Assembly (NCBI GenBank): GCA_964007475.1
Contig: OZ023273.1
Coordinates: 35,338,436 to 35,402,435, forward strand
DNA length: 64,000 nucleotides
Origin: Hybos culiciformis
Taxonomy: Eukaryota; Arthropoda; Insecta; Diptera; Hybotidae
Direction of reading: 5' to 3'
The notes under the pieces were generated by a model. The model had not been told where the DNA came from, did no database searches, and worked only from the letters and a program-made list of their open reading frames with translations. Of the stretch, positions 38,115-48,998 are shown one piece after another (positions within the stretch are counted from its first letter, which is position 1; each line of letters starts with the position of its first letter). The position numbers and the translations under genes were made by a program.

Positions 38115-39005
38115 TTTGATGAAATTATTTCTGCATAATACAGCCGCAAATTTTGTCGCGGTCAAAATTCATTTTTTTTTCTAAATAGAGTCGCGGCCAA
38201 AATTCATTTTGAAAATGAATTTTGTCCGCACATTTTGCCGTGGTCAAAATTAATTTTTTTTTTTTCTAAATTGAGGCGGGTTCAAATTTCATTTTGAAAA
38301 TTAATTTTGACCGCCAGTCGCAGTCATAATTCATGCGGTCAGAATTCATGGAGTCGATAAAAAGAGCAGGAAATGGTTTGCGAAAAACAAAACAACCCGT
38401 AGAAAGAAAAATTAATACACAATTTAAAAGAGCCTAATACCGTTTCTGCACTTGTCTGCAAAGGTTTATTCCTAAGGTCACCTTAACGAAACCCGTACAC
38501 ACTATTTTTTGAAACTTAAAAAAAAAAAGATGTGTAAACAAACTCTTTCCATCTTGTTTATTTTCAAATTTATAGAAAAAAGGCAGGAAAAAGCAAGGAA
38601 AAAGCATTAAAGTTGGCAAACTGACATTTTTTGTCTGCAAACTAACTTTTTTTGTCTGCAAGTGGCCTTTTACGCAAAGGTTAGTTATTTTTTTTCCTTT
38701 TTTTTGTATGAGTAAGGCCTGTTCACAGGTCAGTATACAGGTCAGTTCCGTTCTAAGGTCAGTTTTAAGGTCCAAGTGCAGATAATATTGAAATGTTGAG
38801 CGTTGTTGATCAAATTTAGTAATTTAGTCCTAAGCTAATTTCAGTGTTGCTAATTTCATTGAAAAATGTAAGATATTTTAAAAATAGCTTATTGTTTATA
38901 AATTATTTTCTTAATTCGAATAATATTTGTTTTAAGATGGTAATTCTTAAATATGGTAACATAATGAATAACTTTTACGCTGCTGCTAACCACAACGCCA
39001 ATGCC
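38115..39005. repeat. Right arm of the inner inverted pair
   Basis: Inverted match to 35,458-36,215, including the GGGTTGTTTTG word and the GCGGTCAAAATTCATTTTG hairpin family. It is interrupted at 38,446-38,781 by a separate small element. Confidence 0.65.
38446..38781. mobile_element. Nested 336-bp element with CTGCACTTG ends
   Basis: The inverted ends CTGCACTTG and CAAGTGCAG bound a sequence rich in AAGGTCA and TGTCTGCAAA words. It interrupts the inner arm at a place where the left counterpart is continuous. No coding capacity and no obvious target duplication. Confidence 0.5.
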
Positions 39006-39153
39006 TTTTATTTTTGTTTGAACCTACAGTAGACTTGAGCCAATTTAAATTTACTTAATAATTGGCTCAACCTACTGTACATTCAAACGAAAATAAAGGG
39101 CGTTGCGTTCTGGTTAGCAGCCGCGTAAAGTTACTCATTATGTCGTTTAAGAT
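38958..39153. repeat. 190-bp palindrome of transposase-gene 5' ends
   Basis: The two halves, from CATAATGAATAACTTTTACG and inward from CTCATTATG, are inverted copies centred near 39,055. Each half carries the same start-like ATG-(AGT/AAT)-AAC-TTT segment seen at 35,490 upstream of the transposase remnant. This is a head-to-head fusion of two gene starts. Confidence 0.7.
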
Positions 39154-39354
39154 TGACCATCTTAAAATAAATATTACTCAAATTAAGAATTTAATTTATA
39201 TACATGTGTTAAAACTAAATCAAAAATTTGTGTAAATTCGCAACACTAAACTTATAAATTTACTAAATTTCAACAACAATGCCGAATATTCCTAAATTTA
39301 AAGGATTTGACTCTTTAAAATCGTTGCGAAATGATATTTATTTTTTAAAAACCT

Positions 39355-40655
39355 TTAAAAAAATTTGTAATTCTGCATTTTCAATAATTTACCTATATTT
39401 TTAGATTAATTCATCTAGTAAAATCTTATAAAGAGTACTAACTTTATGGTTTTATATACACACATTTACATATTTTTTTTACTATAAATATCTTCTATCT
39501 TCTTTTATATATATAAAACTTAAAGTATGTTTGCCTGTCTGCTTATATGTTACCGCTCAATCGATCAAACTTACACCATGTCTTTACCTCGGGTCGTGGG
39601 TTATTAGAGGCTATTTTAAAACCTGTTTGGCGTCCGATTTCATTCAAGTTTTGTACATAAAAAGAGGAAATGATTAAAAACAAAAATTTGGCTTGGTTTG
39701 GAAACCTGTTCATTCGATGAATAAGTAAATATGATAAATTTTTCCCCGTAGATAGTTTTCTCCAAATTAATAAAATAACTGGCTTTTATAATTCTCTATC
39801 AACCTTATAACAAAAATTCCACTTGCAAAAGTAAAATAGTCAGAGTCGTAGCTAGTTTATTAATAAATCACAGTGAATAAAAAATACACTGCGAACTTCG
39901 TGTTCTGCGGTTTATTTCCAACTTAATAGGATTTTTCTGCAATATTTAACCGAAAACATGCTAAATTTTTTCAAAAAAAGCTAATTTTTCAAAAAAAAAA
40001 GAAAATTTTTGTAAAACGGCAAAAAAATTCGTCAAATGTCAGATTGTCAAATGTCAGATTGTCAAATGTCAGATTGTCAAATGTCCGTTGTCAAATGTCG
40101 GATTGTCAAATGTCCGTTGGCAAATGTAGGATTGGCAAATGTCTGTTGGCAAATGTAGAATTGGCAAATGTCCGTTGGCAAATGTAGAATTGGCAAATGT
40201 CCGTTGGCTAATGTCGGATTGTCAAATGTCCGTTTGGCAAATGTCCGTTGGCAAATGTCCGTTGGCAAATGTCAGATTGTCAAATGTAAGATTGTCAAAT
40301 GTCAGATTGTCAAATGTCATATTGTCAAATGTCAGATTGTCAAATGTCATATTGTCAAATGTAAGATTGTCAAATGTCACATTGTCAAATGTCAGATTGT
40401 CAAATGTCAGATTGTCAAATGTCAGATTGTCAAATGTCAGATTGTCAAATGTCATATTGTCAAATGTCAGATTGTCAAATGTCAGATTGTCAAATGTCAG
40501 ATTGTCAAATGTCAGATTGTCAAATGTCAGATTGTCAAATGTCAGATTGTCAAATGTCAGATTGTCAAATGTCAGATTGTCAAATGTCAGATTGTCAAAT
40601 GTCCGTGGGCAAATGTCAGATTGGCAAATGTCATTTGGGCAACTGTCCGGGAATC
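39355..40655. repeat. Right inverted arm of the foldback element
   Basis: Pairs with 33,388-34,540. The inner 670 bp match the left arm without the 352-bp nested insertion. The outer 620 bp are a greatly expanded 15-bp tandem array. Confidence 0.8.
40030..40640. repeat. 15-bp tandem array (about 40 copies)
   Basis: The unit AGATTGTCAAATGTC is repeated nearly without interruption. Variants are TGTCCGTTGGCAA (outer left part) and single-base changes such as CATATTG. The unit matches the arm repeats on the left side of the element, where only about six copies exist. Long open frames over this array are an artefact of the repeat length being a multiple of three. Confidence 0.95.
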
Positions 40656-40664
40656 AAAAGTAAG
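40656..40664. repeat. Right target-site duplication AAAAGTAAG
   Basis: Exact copy of 33,379-33,387. Confidence 0.8.
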
Positions 40665-40999
40665 TATTAAATTCGCATGCTCGATAAAAAATTCACTTTC
40701 AGAAGACTTTCGTTTGAAATCCTATAGGCTTAGCATAGGATGTGTATAACTTCTACTTATTATAAAATTAATTTCTCAAAGTTACTATATCTAATCTTAT
40801 TTAAACGTTCCGAAAAAGTATCTCCGGTTGGAGAAGTTCAGGGCTGTTGTGTAGTGGATTCGAATCAAATAGTGTATTTATCTTTTTCTACTTGTTTTTT
40901 TAATTAACAAGAAATTCAGTATAAGATTTAAGATGTAGTAAGTAGTTTTTTTTTCTAAGTTTAATCTCGGTAATACTTGAAATTTTATGGGTATAGTTA

Positions 41000-41127
41000 A
41001 TTACAGAATAATAATAGTAATAATCTTAAAATAAATGCGAATTACAGAATAATAATAGTAATAATAGTAATAGTAATAATGCTAATTACAGAATAATAAT
41101 AGTAATAATCTTAAAATAAATGCGAAT
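41000..41127. repeat. Tandem duplication with an AATAATAGT core
   Basis: The segment from ATTACAGAATAATAATAG to AAATGCGAATT occurs twice in full and once in part, with an expanded TAATAG run between. Confidence 0.8.
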
Positions 41128-41615
41128 TTTATAAACAATGAATGTTCACAGAATTATAGTAATTTTTTTTTGACAACAAGGAAGACTTTGAATTACATTC
41201 TAATATACTTCTAACATTAAATGAAGTAAATCTAATATTTTCCAAAATGGTTTTAATAACTGACTATTAATGATGTATTATAATGTAATGTGTGTACAGT
41301 TGTACATATATGTTGTATAATATTCAAAATATCAGTGCCATATGGTTTAGGAGTTTTTTTTTAAGGCAGAATAAAGCATTGTGTTTTGGCAAAATAGGAC
41401 AATATTATGAGAAACAATTGAATAAAAAAAATATCAATTGATGACGATAAATATAATTTTTTATGCAAATTTATGACACCAGCCGTAGATTTGGAAATAC
41501 ACTAAGTCTAGGACCAAAATATACCGTTGCAATATAATTAATACAAAAATTGTTATTTTATGCAATATGTTTACTTCATCTTTGGTGGACAAAAAATTCA
41601 CAGTTTAAACTATTA

Positions 41616-41709
41616 CTGAAGTTGACACGTAATTAGAACGGTCCATATATGTAATCCCCAGGGAAGAGTACTATCACACCTCCTCTGTTTGCTTGTTATG
41701 AACACAGTT
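41616..41709 (-). CDS. Candidate terminal exon, unrecognised
   Basis: On the minus strand a strong acceptor (CATTTTTTTTGTAG) is followed by a frame reading TVFITSKQRRCDSTLPWGLH and ending VLITCQLQ. Base composition is GC-richer than the surroundings. A second frame reads NCVHNKQTEEV then stops. There is no upstream exon to fix the phase, so this is only a candidate. Confidence 0.2.
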
Positions 41710-43819
41710 CTACAAAAAAAATGGAAGTAGGTATATATATTAGAAAATATTTGTTTAACACAATTTGTAATTTTTATTTGATATAAACATTTTTTCGACA
41801 TAAATTTGATATAGTTGTAATGTAATATTTTACATAGTTGATAATAAAAGTTAAATATGCAAACCATATGCCAATAAAATCTATATGAGCATAATACTCG
41901 TTGTCTTGCTAAAAATCTATTATATTAATCCGTTTAAAATACTTGACAAAAATGCTCATCCATACATTAATGCAGTTCTTGTCATGGCTCACAAAAAATA
42001 TAATTTGATTTCTTTTAAAATTATTTCAAAACAAATTTCCACTTTATTATTTTGCAATTTGGTGCTATACAATCTATTGTTAGTAGTTTGCGTTTGAATA
42101 CTTTTAGAAATGTAGTATTTACATTCAAAGTAAATGAGACTTTAATCCCATAAAAATTCGACGATTTCAATTAGGTTTTTCTATTAGGAAAGCCCATCTG
42201 ACTTCGTTTATGATATTTAATTAGTAATAATATATTTTTCTTGTATTTTTTTTGATAATTTATAAATATTACATATATGGTTAAATTATGAATTATGAAA
42301 TATCACAAACAAACATTAAATTTCTGAACAGATTTTTTATAAATAATTTGAAATCATCCCTTGAATTTTACATATCCGATTGGAATTTTCCTTATCTCAC
42401 TTGAAATCCCAGAAAATATTTTTATGAGATATCAGAGTTCAGTAGAAGAACGATAATGTGAAGTTTTCAAATAATGGAAACGCTTTATAAGTTACTTACT
42501 ATCTTTTTGTATCGCTGGCTTCATGAAAAAATAATGCTGGGATTAAGAATAAAAACCCAACGTACGAAACGCTTTATTTCAAAATTAATGAATATTTAAA
42601 AATATAATATAAAAATAAGTTCTTCTTCTGATCTAATCTATGATTTTACTTATTTTCTATTTGTTCAATCGTTCAATACTAAATTTAATAATTTCTTTTC
42701 TTTAAATTTATACAATATGACATTAACCCAACGAAGAATTATGTAGACAGACATCTATACTATATTATTATGCATCAGAATAAAATTGCTTCAGTTTAAT
42801 ATATATTATGTTTATAATGTGCATATATGTACAATATACTTTACTTATGCAAATAATTTTACATTTTGAATGGATAACCTCTGAACTAAGATGTCTATAT
42901 GTATATACCTACTACAAAACAATATACTAAAGCATCATTCTGGCACCAAAGAAAGTAAAATGTTATTTTTAGTGAACATTTTTTATTCATAAACTTAGAA
43001 ACTAAGTAACTTTAATTGTGGCTTTCGATTATATTATGTATAATAATATACCGTGTCCTATTATTTATGTCAGCTGCACTTCATTCACAATCATAAAAAT
43101 TTTCCATTATTGTTAATAATCGAAAGTAAAGAATTAAGAGTTAAATTCTTTGTTATTTAAAAAAATCAGAGTTCTTAAACCTTAACAACGAAAGATTTCG
43201 CATATTATTTTTTTCTTTTTCAAAGTAAACAAATCCACAAAGCACAGCTTAAAAGAAACTAACTAATATGATGAGTGGTCACATTTACATAATATAACTT
43301 TTTTCGTATATAATGCAATTTAAAAGATTGATGATGATGTAAGTTCTGCAAAACAAGAAGCGCGCGTGCATAATTTATTTCAAATTGAATATAAACAAAC
43401 CATTACTCCATAAAAATGAACAATAAAAATAAAAAATATCTGATTTTTCATGAAGTTTTTATATTGTATCTGAGATTTATTAAATATAAAAAAAAAACTT
43501 TGACAAAATGCGTCAATTTTTTATTGATTTTGTATTGCAAAAGATTTATGTAGTTTTCAGTATACTACTTATTAATATGTAACTATGGTGATAAAAAATA
43601 TTATAACAAAATTGAATTTAATTTCATTACAAAAAAATGTATAGAATAAAAAGTTAAGAATGAGTATCTACATTGTATAGTATAGTGAGAAGTATAGGAA
43701 GAATTTTAATTTTAATTTTTTTATTTTCTTTAAATACATTTAATAATTTTTTAGAGTTATCTCCGGCCATGGCCATCACGTTTCCTTAACATAGTACGAT
43801 CAGTTTTTTGTAGTATTAG

Positions 43820-44248
43820 TTAAGAGGACACTAGAGTGAAAGAGACTGTTCGTAGGAATGCTCTACCTTCTTTAAAAATGAACCAATGTTCAAAAGTCTA
43901 ACAGATTTTGAAAGCTAAAAGACGTCTGGGAAAAGGGAACCGCATACTTTTACAACTTTGATCCTAAAAAGCCCAGTTCGGTCTCTATAAAAATGAAGTT
44001 GCGCCAAACATTCTCCTGCGATATAGGATAACCAAAAAATAAAAGTAAAAATTACCTAAAACTATTTACTACTAAATGAGACGGAGACGGAGATTTTTTA
44101 CTTTTTTTTGTTGTACATATACTGTTTTTTTTTTTCAAAGCATTTTTCAAACCATTACAAAAAGAATAACAACTATTTTCACAAACTCAAAATCTTCGCT
44201 TTCGTATGATATCTAAACAAGGTAAATTTCACTCTAGTGACTCGTTAA
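43820..44248. mobile_element. 421-bp TTAA-flanked inverted-repeat element
   Basis: TTAA at 43,820-43,823 and 44,245-44,248 flanks inverted ends GAGGACACTAGAGTGAAA and TTTCACTCTAGTGACTCG, whose inner 14 bases are identical. The interior is GC-richer than the flanks and non-coding. Duplication of TTAA is the hallmark of piggyBac-type transposition, although the ends do not start with the usual CCC, so the superfamily is tentative. Confidence 0.65.
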
Positions 44249-45989
44249 GTAAAGATAACCGTACAAAATAAAAATTAAAAAGCATTTAATAGAAATAAAA
44301 AGTAATTAATTTCTCCTGATAATATGGGATTATCTTAATTTATTTATGCGTGGAAAAAATAATTTTTTTTATTAAATATTTGACAAAAAAATTTCAAAAT
44401 CGATAATGAAATAGTTATTTTTATCTTTCTTGATTTTTTACATGTACTATTCACAATTAATGTATACTTGTGTATTATATACTTTTTATCTGTATCAAAA
44501 TGGAAAAAATTTATTGAATTCATAAAAAAATAAAAATTTTACTAATTATAGTAATAATTAATAAATGTATTAATGTATACAAATGTATTAATAAATACTA
44601 TACTATAATGTAGAATATCAACTTTTACGTTACTAATCTGCTTAAAGTTCTTAATAAACTTCGCTGGTTGTTAACTAAAAGTAATGAAACTAATATACGA
44701 TATGGAAAAGTAAAATAAAAACAAAAAAAAAATTGAATTGAAAGAAATTATATTAAATGTTTTAAAAAAATAAAAAATTAAAAATTGTTAAATTTGTGTT
44801 CATGACAGAAAGACAACAATGACCGTACGCCACAACATAACATTTTGACCTTTTTGGTAACTTTTATTTAAAAAAAAATCCAACTGTTTTCAATTTCTAT
44901 CGCAGTCAGATGAAAAAATATTGGATGTTTAATTTTGAGCATAATAACAATATGTATGGCAAAACTGTATTTCCGTCTGTTCGGACTTATGAACTAATCA
45001 AAACCAATCATTTCAATTCTACAATATAATATCTTTGTCTTAACATTGTATGGTCAGGTTTTTCTTTTCAACTTACTTTTCCCTATCCCATGCTATCAGT
45101 TGATTGTTATTTAAAAAAATTTCATTGTTTTAAAAAAAACTAAAGTTCTACTGTTGTAAGGAACTCGATTGTTCACGTCGAACATACGAATATTCAACAT
45201 CGTATTCAATACAAAAAGATTTTTATTAGTAACAAAAATATGGGCTTCAATCCGTTCCGTATATCGTGTTCCGTATATCGTGTTATTATTATTAAAAACT
45301 AACTTGGTTTAAAATTTACTTGGATACCTCGGATTAGGGCCGTTTTATTTATGTACTTATTATTTGAAGATATCAACAATTCTTTTATTCTCCTTTATTC
45401 TGAATAAATACATATCTATTTATATTTAACAGCTATATCTTAAGTTTGTTCGTACCAAATAATTTCTAGAAACGCCATTAAGTGTTAAATTTTTTTCTTA
45501 AATATAAATATCTTTAACAAAGTTTTTGCTTTCTTGAACAAAAAAAAAAACAAAATATTTTCCAATATTGCAAAATACAAGTAGCAACAAAATGTTAATT
45601 CTTGAAATTTCAAAGCGATAAATAAAATTTAGAATATATTTTAAATTGTAAAAAGATTTTAAATAAAGATATTTTTTTTAAATGGGACTTTATGGCTGAA
45701 TTTTTTAAGAATTTTACATACTATTGTCATTTTTCCACTATGAAAACTTATCAAATAGAAATACTTCAATAGAATAGTATTTCGGAAATCCTCTACGAGT
45801 ATATTCATATTTGTTAACTCAAATCTGAATTAACAAGCATTATTATTTTTATAATTTATATCTTAAAATATAATTTAATAAAAATCACCGCACTACTGCT
45901 TAGAAAAAAGTGACCGATTTAATGAAAATTCGAGAATATTAAAAACAACACAAACACTTAATTCAAGTGAGACAAATTTCAATAATTAA

Positions 45990-46085
45990 CACAAATCCCA
46001 GTCCGAGATGGGATTCGAAACCACGACCAAAAATGCCGTTGAATAAGGGCAATACCACTACAACTTTATCCCCGCCAAACCTCAG
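45990..46085 (-). mobile_element. tRNA-derived SINE or pseudo-tRNA candidate
   Basis: On the minus strand an A-box-like TAAAGTTGTAGTGGTATTGC is followed about 35 bases later by a B-box-like GGTTTCGAATCC (at 46,011-46,022), with GGTCGTG just before it as in tRNA T arms. Cloverleaf pairing of the acceptor stem is poor, so an intact tRNA is unlikely. Confidence 0.4.
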
Positions 46086-46539
46086 AAAAAATAAATGAAA
46101 TAAGATAAAATCAAATCAGAAGTTAAATTTAAAATTTGATATCAACATTGTTCCTAAGATTTATAGATCTGTTTCCGACAAAAATGCTAAAGTTGTTTTT
46201 GCAATTATATTTTAAACAACAATCTTATAATTAAATAAATGAAAAATTTCTTAAAAAATACTAAAAACTAATTAAAAAATTAGTAATTAAAAATTCAATT
46301 TGACCCTAATACCAAAAGTTTGCTATTTAAATAAAATATTGTTAAATTTTAGCCAATGGTTGAAAATTTTGCAAACAGGTGCGAAAATATTTTTATATTT
46401 CTAAATCGATAAAATATGTACGTAAACACAAATAAATATTTTTCTACGAACTATTTTGAATTTTTGAATTAAAAAGATTTAGCTACATAGGAGGAATATT
46501 TACAGAATTTATTTTAAATGTAATAGCAATATTGTCATC

Positions 46540-46698
46540 ATGATTGCCTCATCGTCTTCTGCCAATTTATCTAAAGTAAAGCAACATTCTATTTTCATAC
46601 AGCAAAGATTCAGACTTACTTCTAATAACTTAATGCACACTTTTGTGACATTAGCAAGATTTTACATGGCATTTATAATATTGATGATATTTTTGTAA
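46540..46698 (+). CDS. Candidate 52-residue ORF with C-terminal hydrophobic segment
   Basis: ATG to TAA, starting MIASSSSANLSKVKQHSIF and ending in a hydrophobic stretch FYMAFIILMIFL preceded by Arg, like a tail anchor. Codon use is better balanced than the surroundings. A second 52-codon frame follows 200 bp downstream on the same strand, and the sequence between them is open in a third frame. A decayed longer gene or transposon is therefore an equally good explanation. Confidence 0.22.
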   Translation: MIASSSSANLSKVKQHSIFIQQRFRLTSNNLMHTFVTLARFYMAFIILMIFL

Positions 46699-46900
46699 TA
46701 TTGTGTAGTAAAATTATCATGGTTCCCACTAAACATGAAAAACTGAAAAGAGTTGAGGCAATAACTACATATTCGAAAAATTTAATTTTCGATGTTTGGG
46801 ATTTTATTTTTATTATATTTTTACTGTACTGTATATAAGTGGGAGGCTATATAACAACTTCATTTTTTGTCTGTAAGGTCTCTAAAAAATCAAAGACGTC

Positions 46901-47059
46901 ATGAACCTTTTACTCAATGTGTATCTCGACAACAGGAAGCTCGTGCGCACAGTGGCTTTTTTTTTTAAGTATAATGGACAAATATTGACATTATCGAATT
47001 TTTGGAGCCAAGGAAATATTATTAATGTCAGGAATATGATTGATATAAATTTAGCATAA
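46901..47059 (+). CDS. Candidate 52-residue ORF or decayed coding fragment
   Basis: ATG to TAA. It reads MNLLLNVYLDNRKLVRTV, then a T-run (FFF), then KYNGQILTLSNFWSQGN and ends NMIDINLA. The antisense frame over the GC-rich part is also open. Nothing is recognised, and there is no splice or poly(A) evidence. Confidence 0.2.
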   Translation: MNLLLNVYLDNRKLVRTVAFFFKYNGQILTLSNFWSQGNIINVRNMIDINLA

Positions 47060-48794
47060 ACATAGATAAAATTAATATGAACGCAATTTATGTATATACA
47101 ATTATTAATCATAAAATACTTTTAATTTATTTTATATTCCAATAAATTTAAATTAAAAATGTTTAATGGATAAAATAAATTCATTTATAACAATTTTAAA
47201 TGAATAAAATTATATTACTTAAAACTTAAAAATTATATTTTAAAATATAAATAATTTTTATTTCGTGCGAATTTTCAATTAAATTCAAACGCAAGCTAAT
47301 AATTATTATTTGTTTTTAACATCTTTCTTTTAACAATTTATCATAAATATCAATTACCTGCATAGACATATAAAAAAAACCTTCCACAAAAGCATATTCT
47401 TTTTGTATAGTCAGATTAAATCAAGCATTTAATTACACAGCTGAAATATATTTAACTTAAATAGCAAATAATAATTCTTTGGATATCATTAAATTAACAC
47501 ACTCGTCAAAAATATGAAAAACAACTTAAAGTTATAATCCTAAACGCAAAATAAAAATAAACTTTAATAAATTCATTTTAGAAAGAAAATTCATTTTAAA
47601 AATGAAAATCTTTAGACAAGAAAAGTTGTAAGGTAATTTATAAAATTTTGTTCATCTATACACAATGTCCTTGTTTTGCGTTCGAAAGATATAGTCTTGG
47701 GCTGTAGCTTATTTTAGAGAATGTATTTATATTACAGAGATATTGTAAATATTTTACATCTTATATTACGATCTGTAAATATCTTGGTTTTTCTAGCTTT
47801 ATATTTCCCTGTATTTTCGAGTGTATATATCTTTATTTAAATAAGTATTACACAACAAAATTAACGCATTTATTTGAAGGATTGTAAGATCTAAATTCTT
47901 TATGAAATAATGCGAATAATTAAGGGTCTTTGATATTCTACTATTTAAATTAAAACTAAAGTAATTTATCTATATTCTATAAACTACAAACAATTCATTT
48001 TGTTTATTTTGTAATGCAAACTGCAAGAAGTAAATAGATAAATTCTTTTATTTCCTCATAAGTTTTATTGCAATATACAGCATTTCTGAGATTTATGTTT
48101 TCTGGTGATTAAAATGAAATATTAACATGAGAATTATTTTAAAAATCATAAAATCTCTTTGGATAGAAATTTAACCAAACATAAAAAAGAAACAAACACT
48201 CACTTTTTTCTTTTTAAGAACTTCAAAAGAGATGGAAAAATATTTTCTTGGGCATAAATTATAAATTATATTTTAAGTCCGAAGAATGATGGTACGAAAT
48301 GGTAATTATTAGGTGTAAATTGTGATGTCAATCTTAATGTCATAACATATAATTATTTTAAATACCATGTAATTTTAAATTATTTGGTCAAACTGATTGT
48401 AAACGGCATAAGAATTATGATATTACATCATGTTAATTTCAAAAACTTTATAATTGAATTAAAAAGAAAGGAAAAAGTGGTTAAACAAAGTAATATTCGC
48501 ATATTGAAAAAATTAAAATTATAACACCTTCACGACACAACAGCTTGAAAAAAGCATACCTACTACAAAATAGGGAGATTCTTTCGAATGATAAATATAT
48601 TTTGAAATTAATTACCTAGTAAATTACTGACTATAAATGGAGTAGAGGTTTAGAAATATTATATAGAAATACTGACCTCAGAATAACAAGAAGTGGGGAA
48701 ACCTCAACTTTTTAATAACACACAAACAATAGTACACAAACAATAGGACAGAAGAATTTTTTAAACCAGATTCGATTCAGTTAATTGACAATTT

Positions 48795-48998
48795 GTGAAA
48801 TTATTAGTAAGATGCCACCACCCACCAAATTATGTCATTGCAGGAACAATTAATTTAGAGTTAGAACCAATTCCATATCAGCAATTTGATAATTTACTAC
48901 AGATGGACCCGGCAAACACGTTAGAAATTATATTTATACTATGTAAAAAACAGAAGTGCATTTGTGTTCTTAACGCGGTACTGAGATATTTTAATTAA
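48795..48998 (+). CDS. Candidate exon or gene fragment, unrecognised
   Basis: The frame contains ELEPIPYQQFDNLLQMDPAN followed by TLEIIF, with GC-containing codons (GAC CCG GCA AAC ACG) unusual for this region. An acceptor-like TTATGTCATTGCAG ends at 48,842. A weak donor (CTAT|GTAAAA) lies near 48,940. There is no ATG start and no partner exon. It could be a real internal exon or a relic. Confidence 0.22.
   Translation: MKLLVRCHHPPNYVIAGTINLELEPIPYQQFDNLLQMDPANTLEIIFILCKKQKCICVLNAVLRYFN

Larger units (their letters stand above)
33388..40655. mobile_element. 7.27-kb composite foldback MULE-type DNA transposon
   Basis: The element is flanked by the exact 9-bp duplication AAAAGTAAG. The terminal words ACAGTTGCCCAAA and CATTTGCCAATCTGACATTTGCCCACGG-like sequence occur in inverted orientation at both ends. 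Arms of more than 1 kb follow: left 33,388-34,540 (interrupted by a nested element) and right about 39,355-40,655. The outermost part of each arm is built from 15-bp tandem repeats. Internally, from left to right, there are a decayed minus-strand transposase (34.5-35.5 kb), a second inverted pair (35.46-36.21 and 38.12-39.0 kb), nested palindromes, a Harbinger-like insertion and a head-to-head palindrome at 38.96-39.15 kb. The 9-base duplication plus FLYWCH/MULE protein remnants support the Mutator superfamily. It is not autonomous: the transposase is broken. Confidence 0.8.
40670..43800. other. AT-rich stretch right of the large transposon
   Basis: No supported gene. A minisatellite-like duplication of an ATTACAGAATAATAATAG unit spans 41,000-41,127. 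A candidate minus-strand exon at 41,616-41,709 is listed separately. Confidence 0.5.

Noticed and set aside
38434..38775. 113-codon minus-strand frame
   Set aside because: Coincides with the nested CTGCACTTG element; composed of AAGGTCA and TCTGCAAA repeats.
40030..40640. CRISPR-like appearance of regularly repeated units
   Set aside because: The units are directly tandem with no unique spacers, in a eukaryotic transposon arm; no cas-like gene.
40139..40749. Overlapping long open frames (up to 193 codons) on both strands
   Set aside because: They run over a 15-bp tandem array. Because 15 is a multiple of three, every frame repeats without stops, and the repetitive translation is meaningless.
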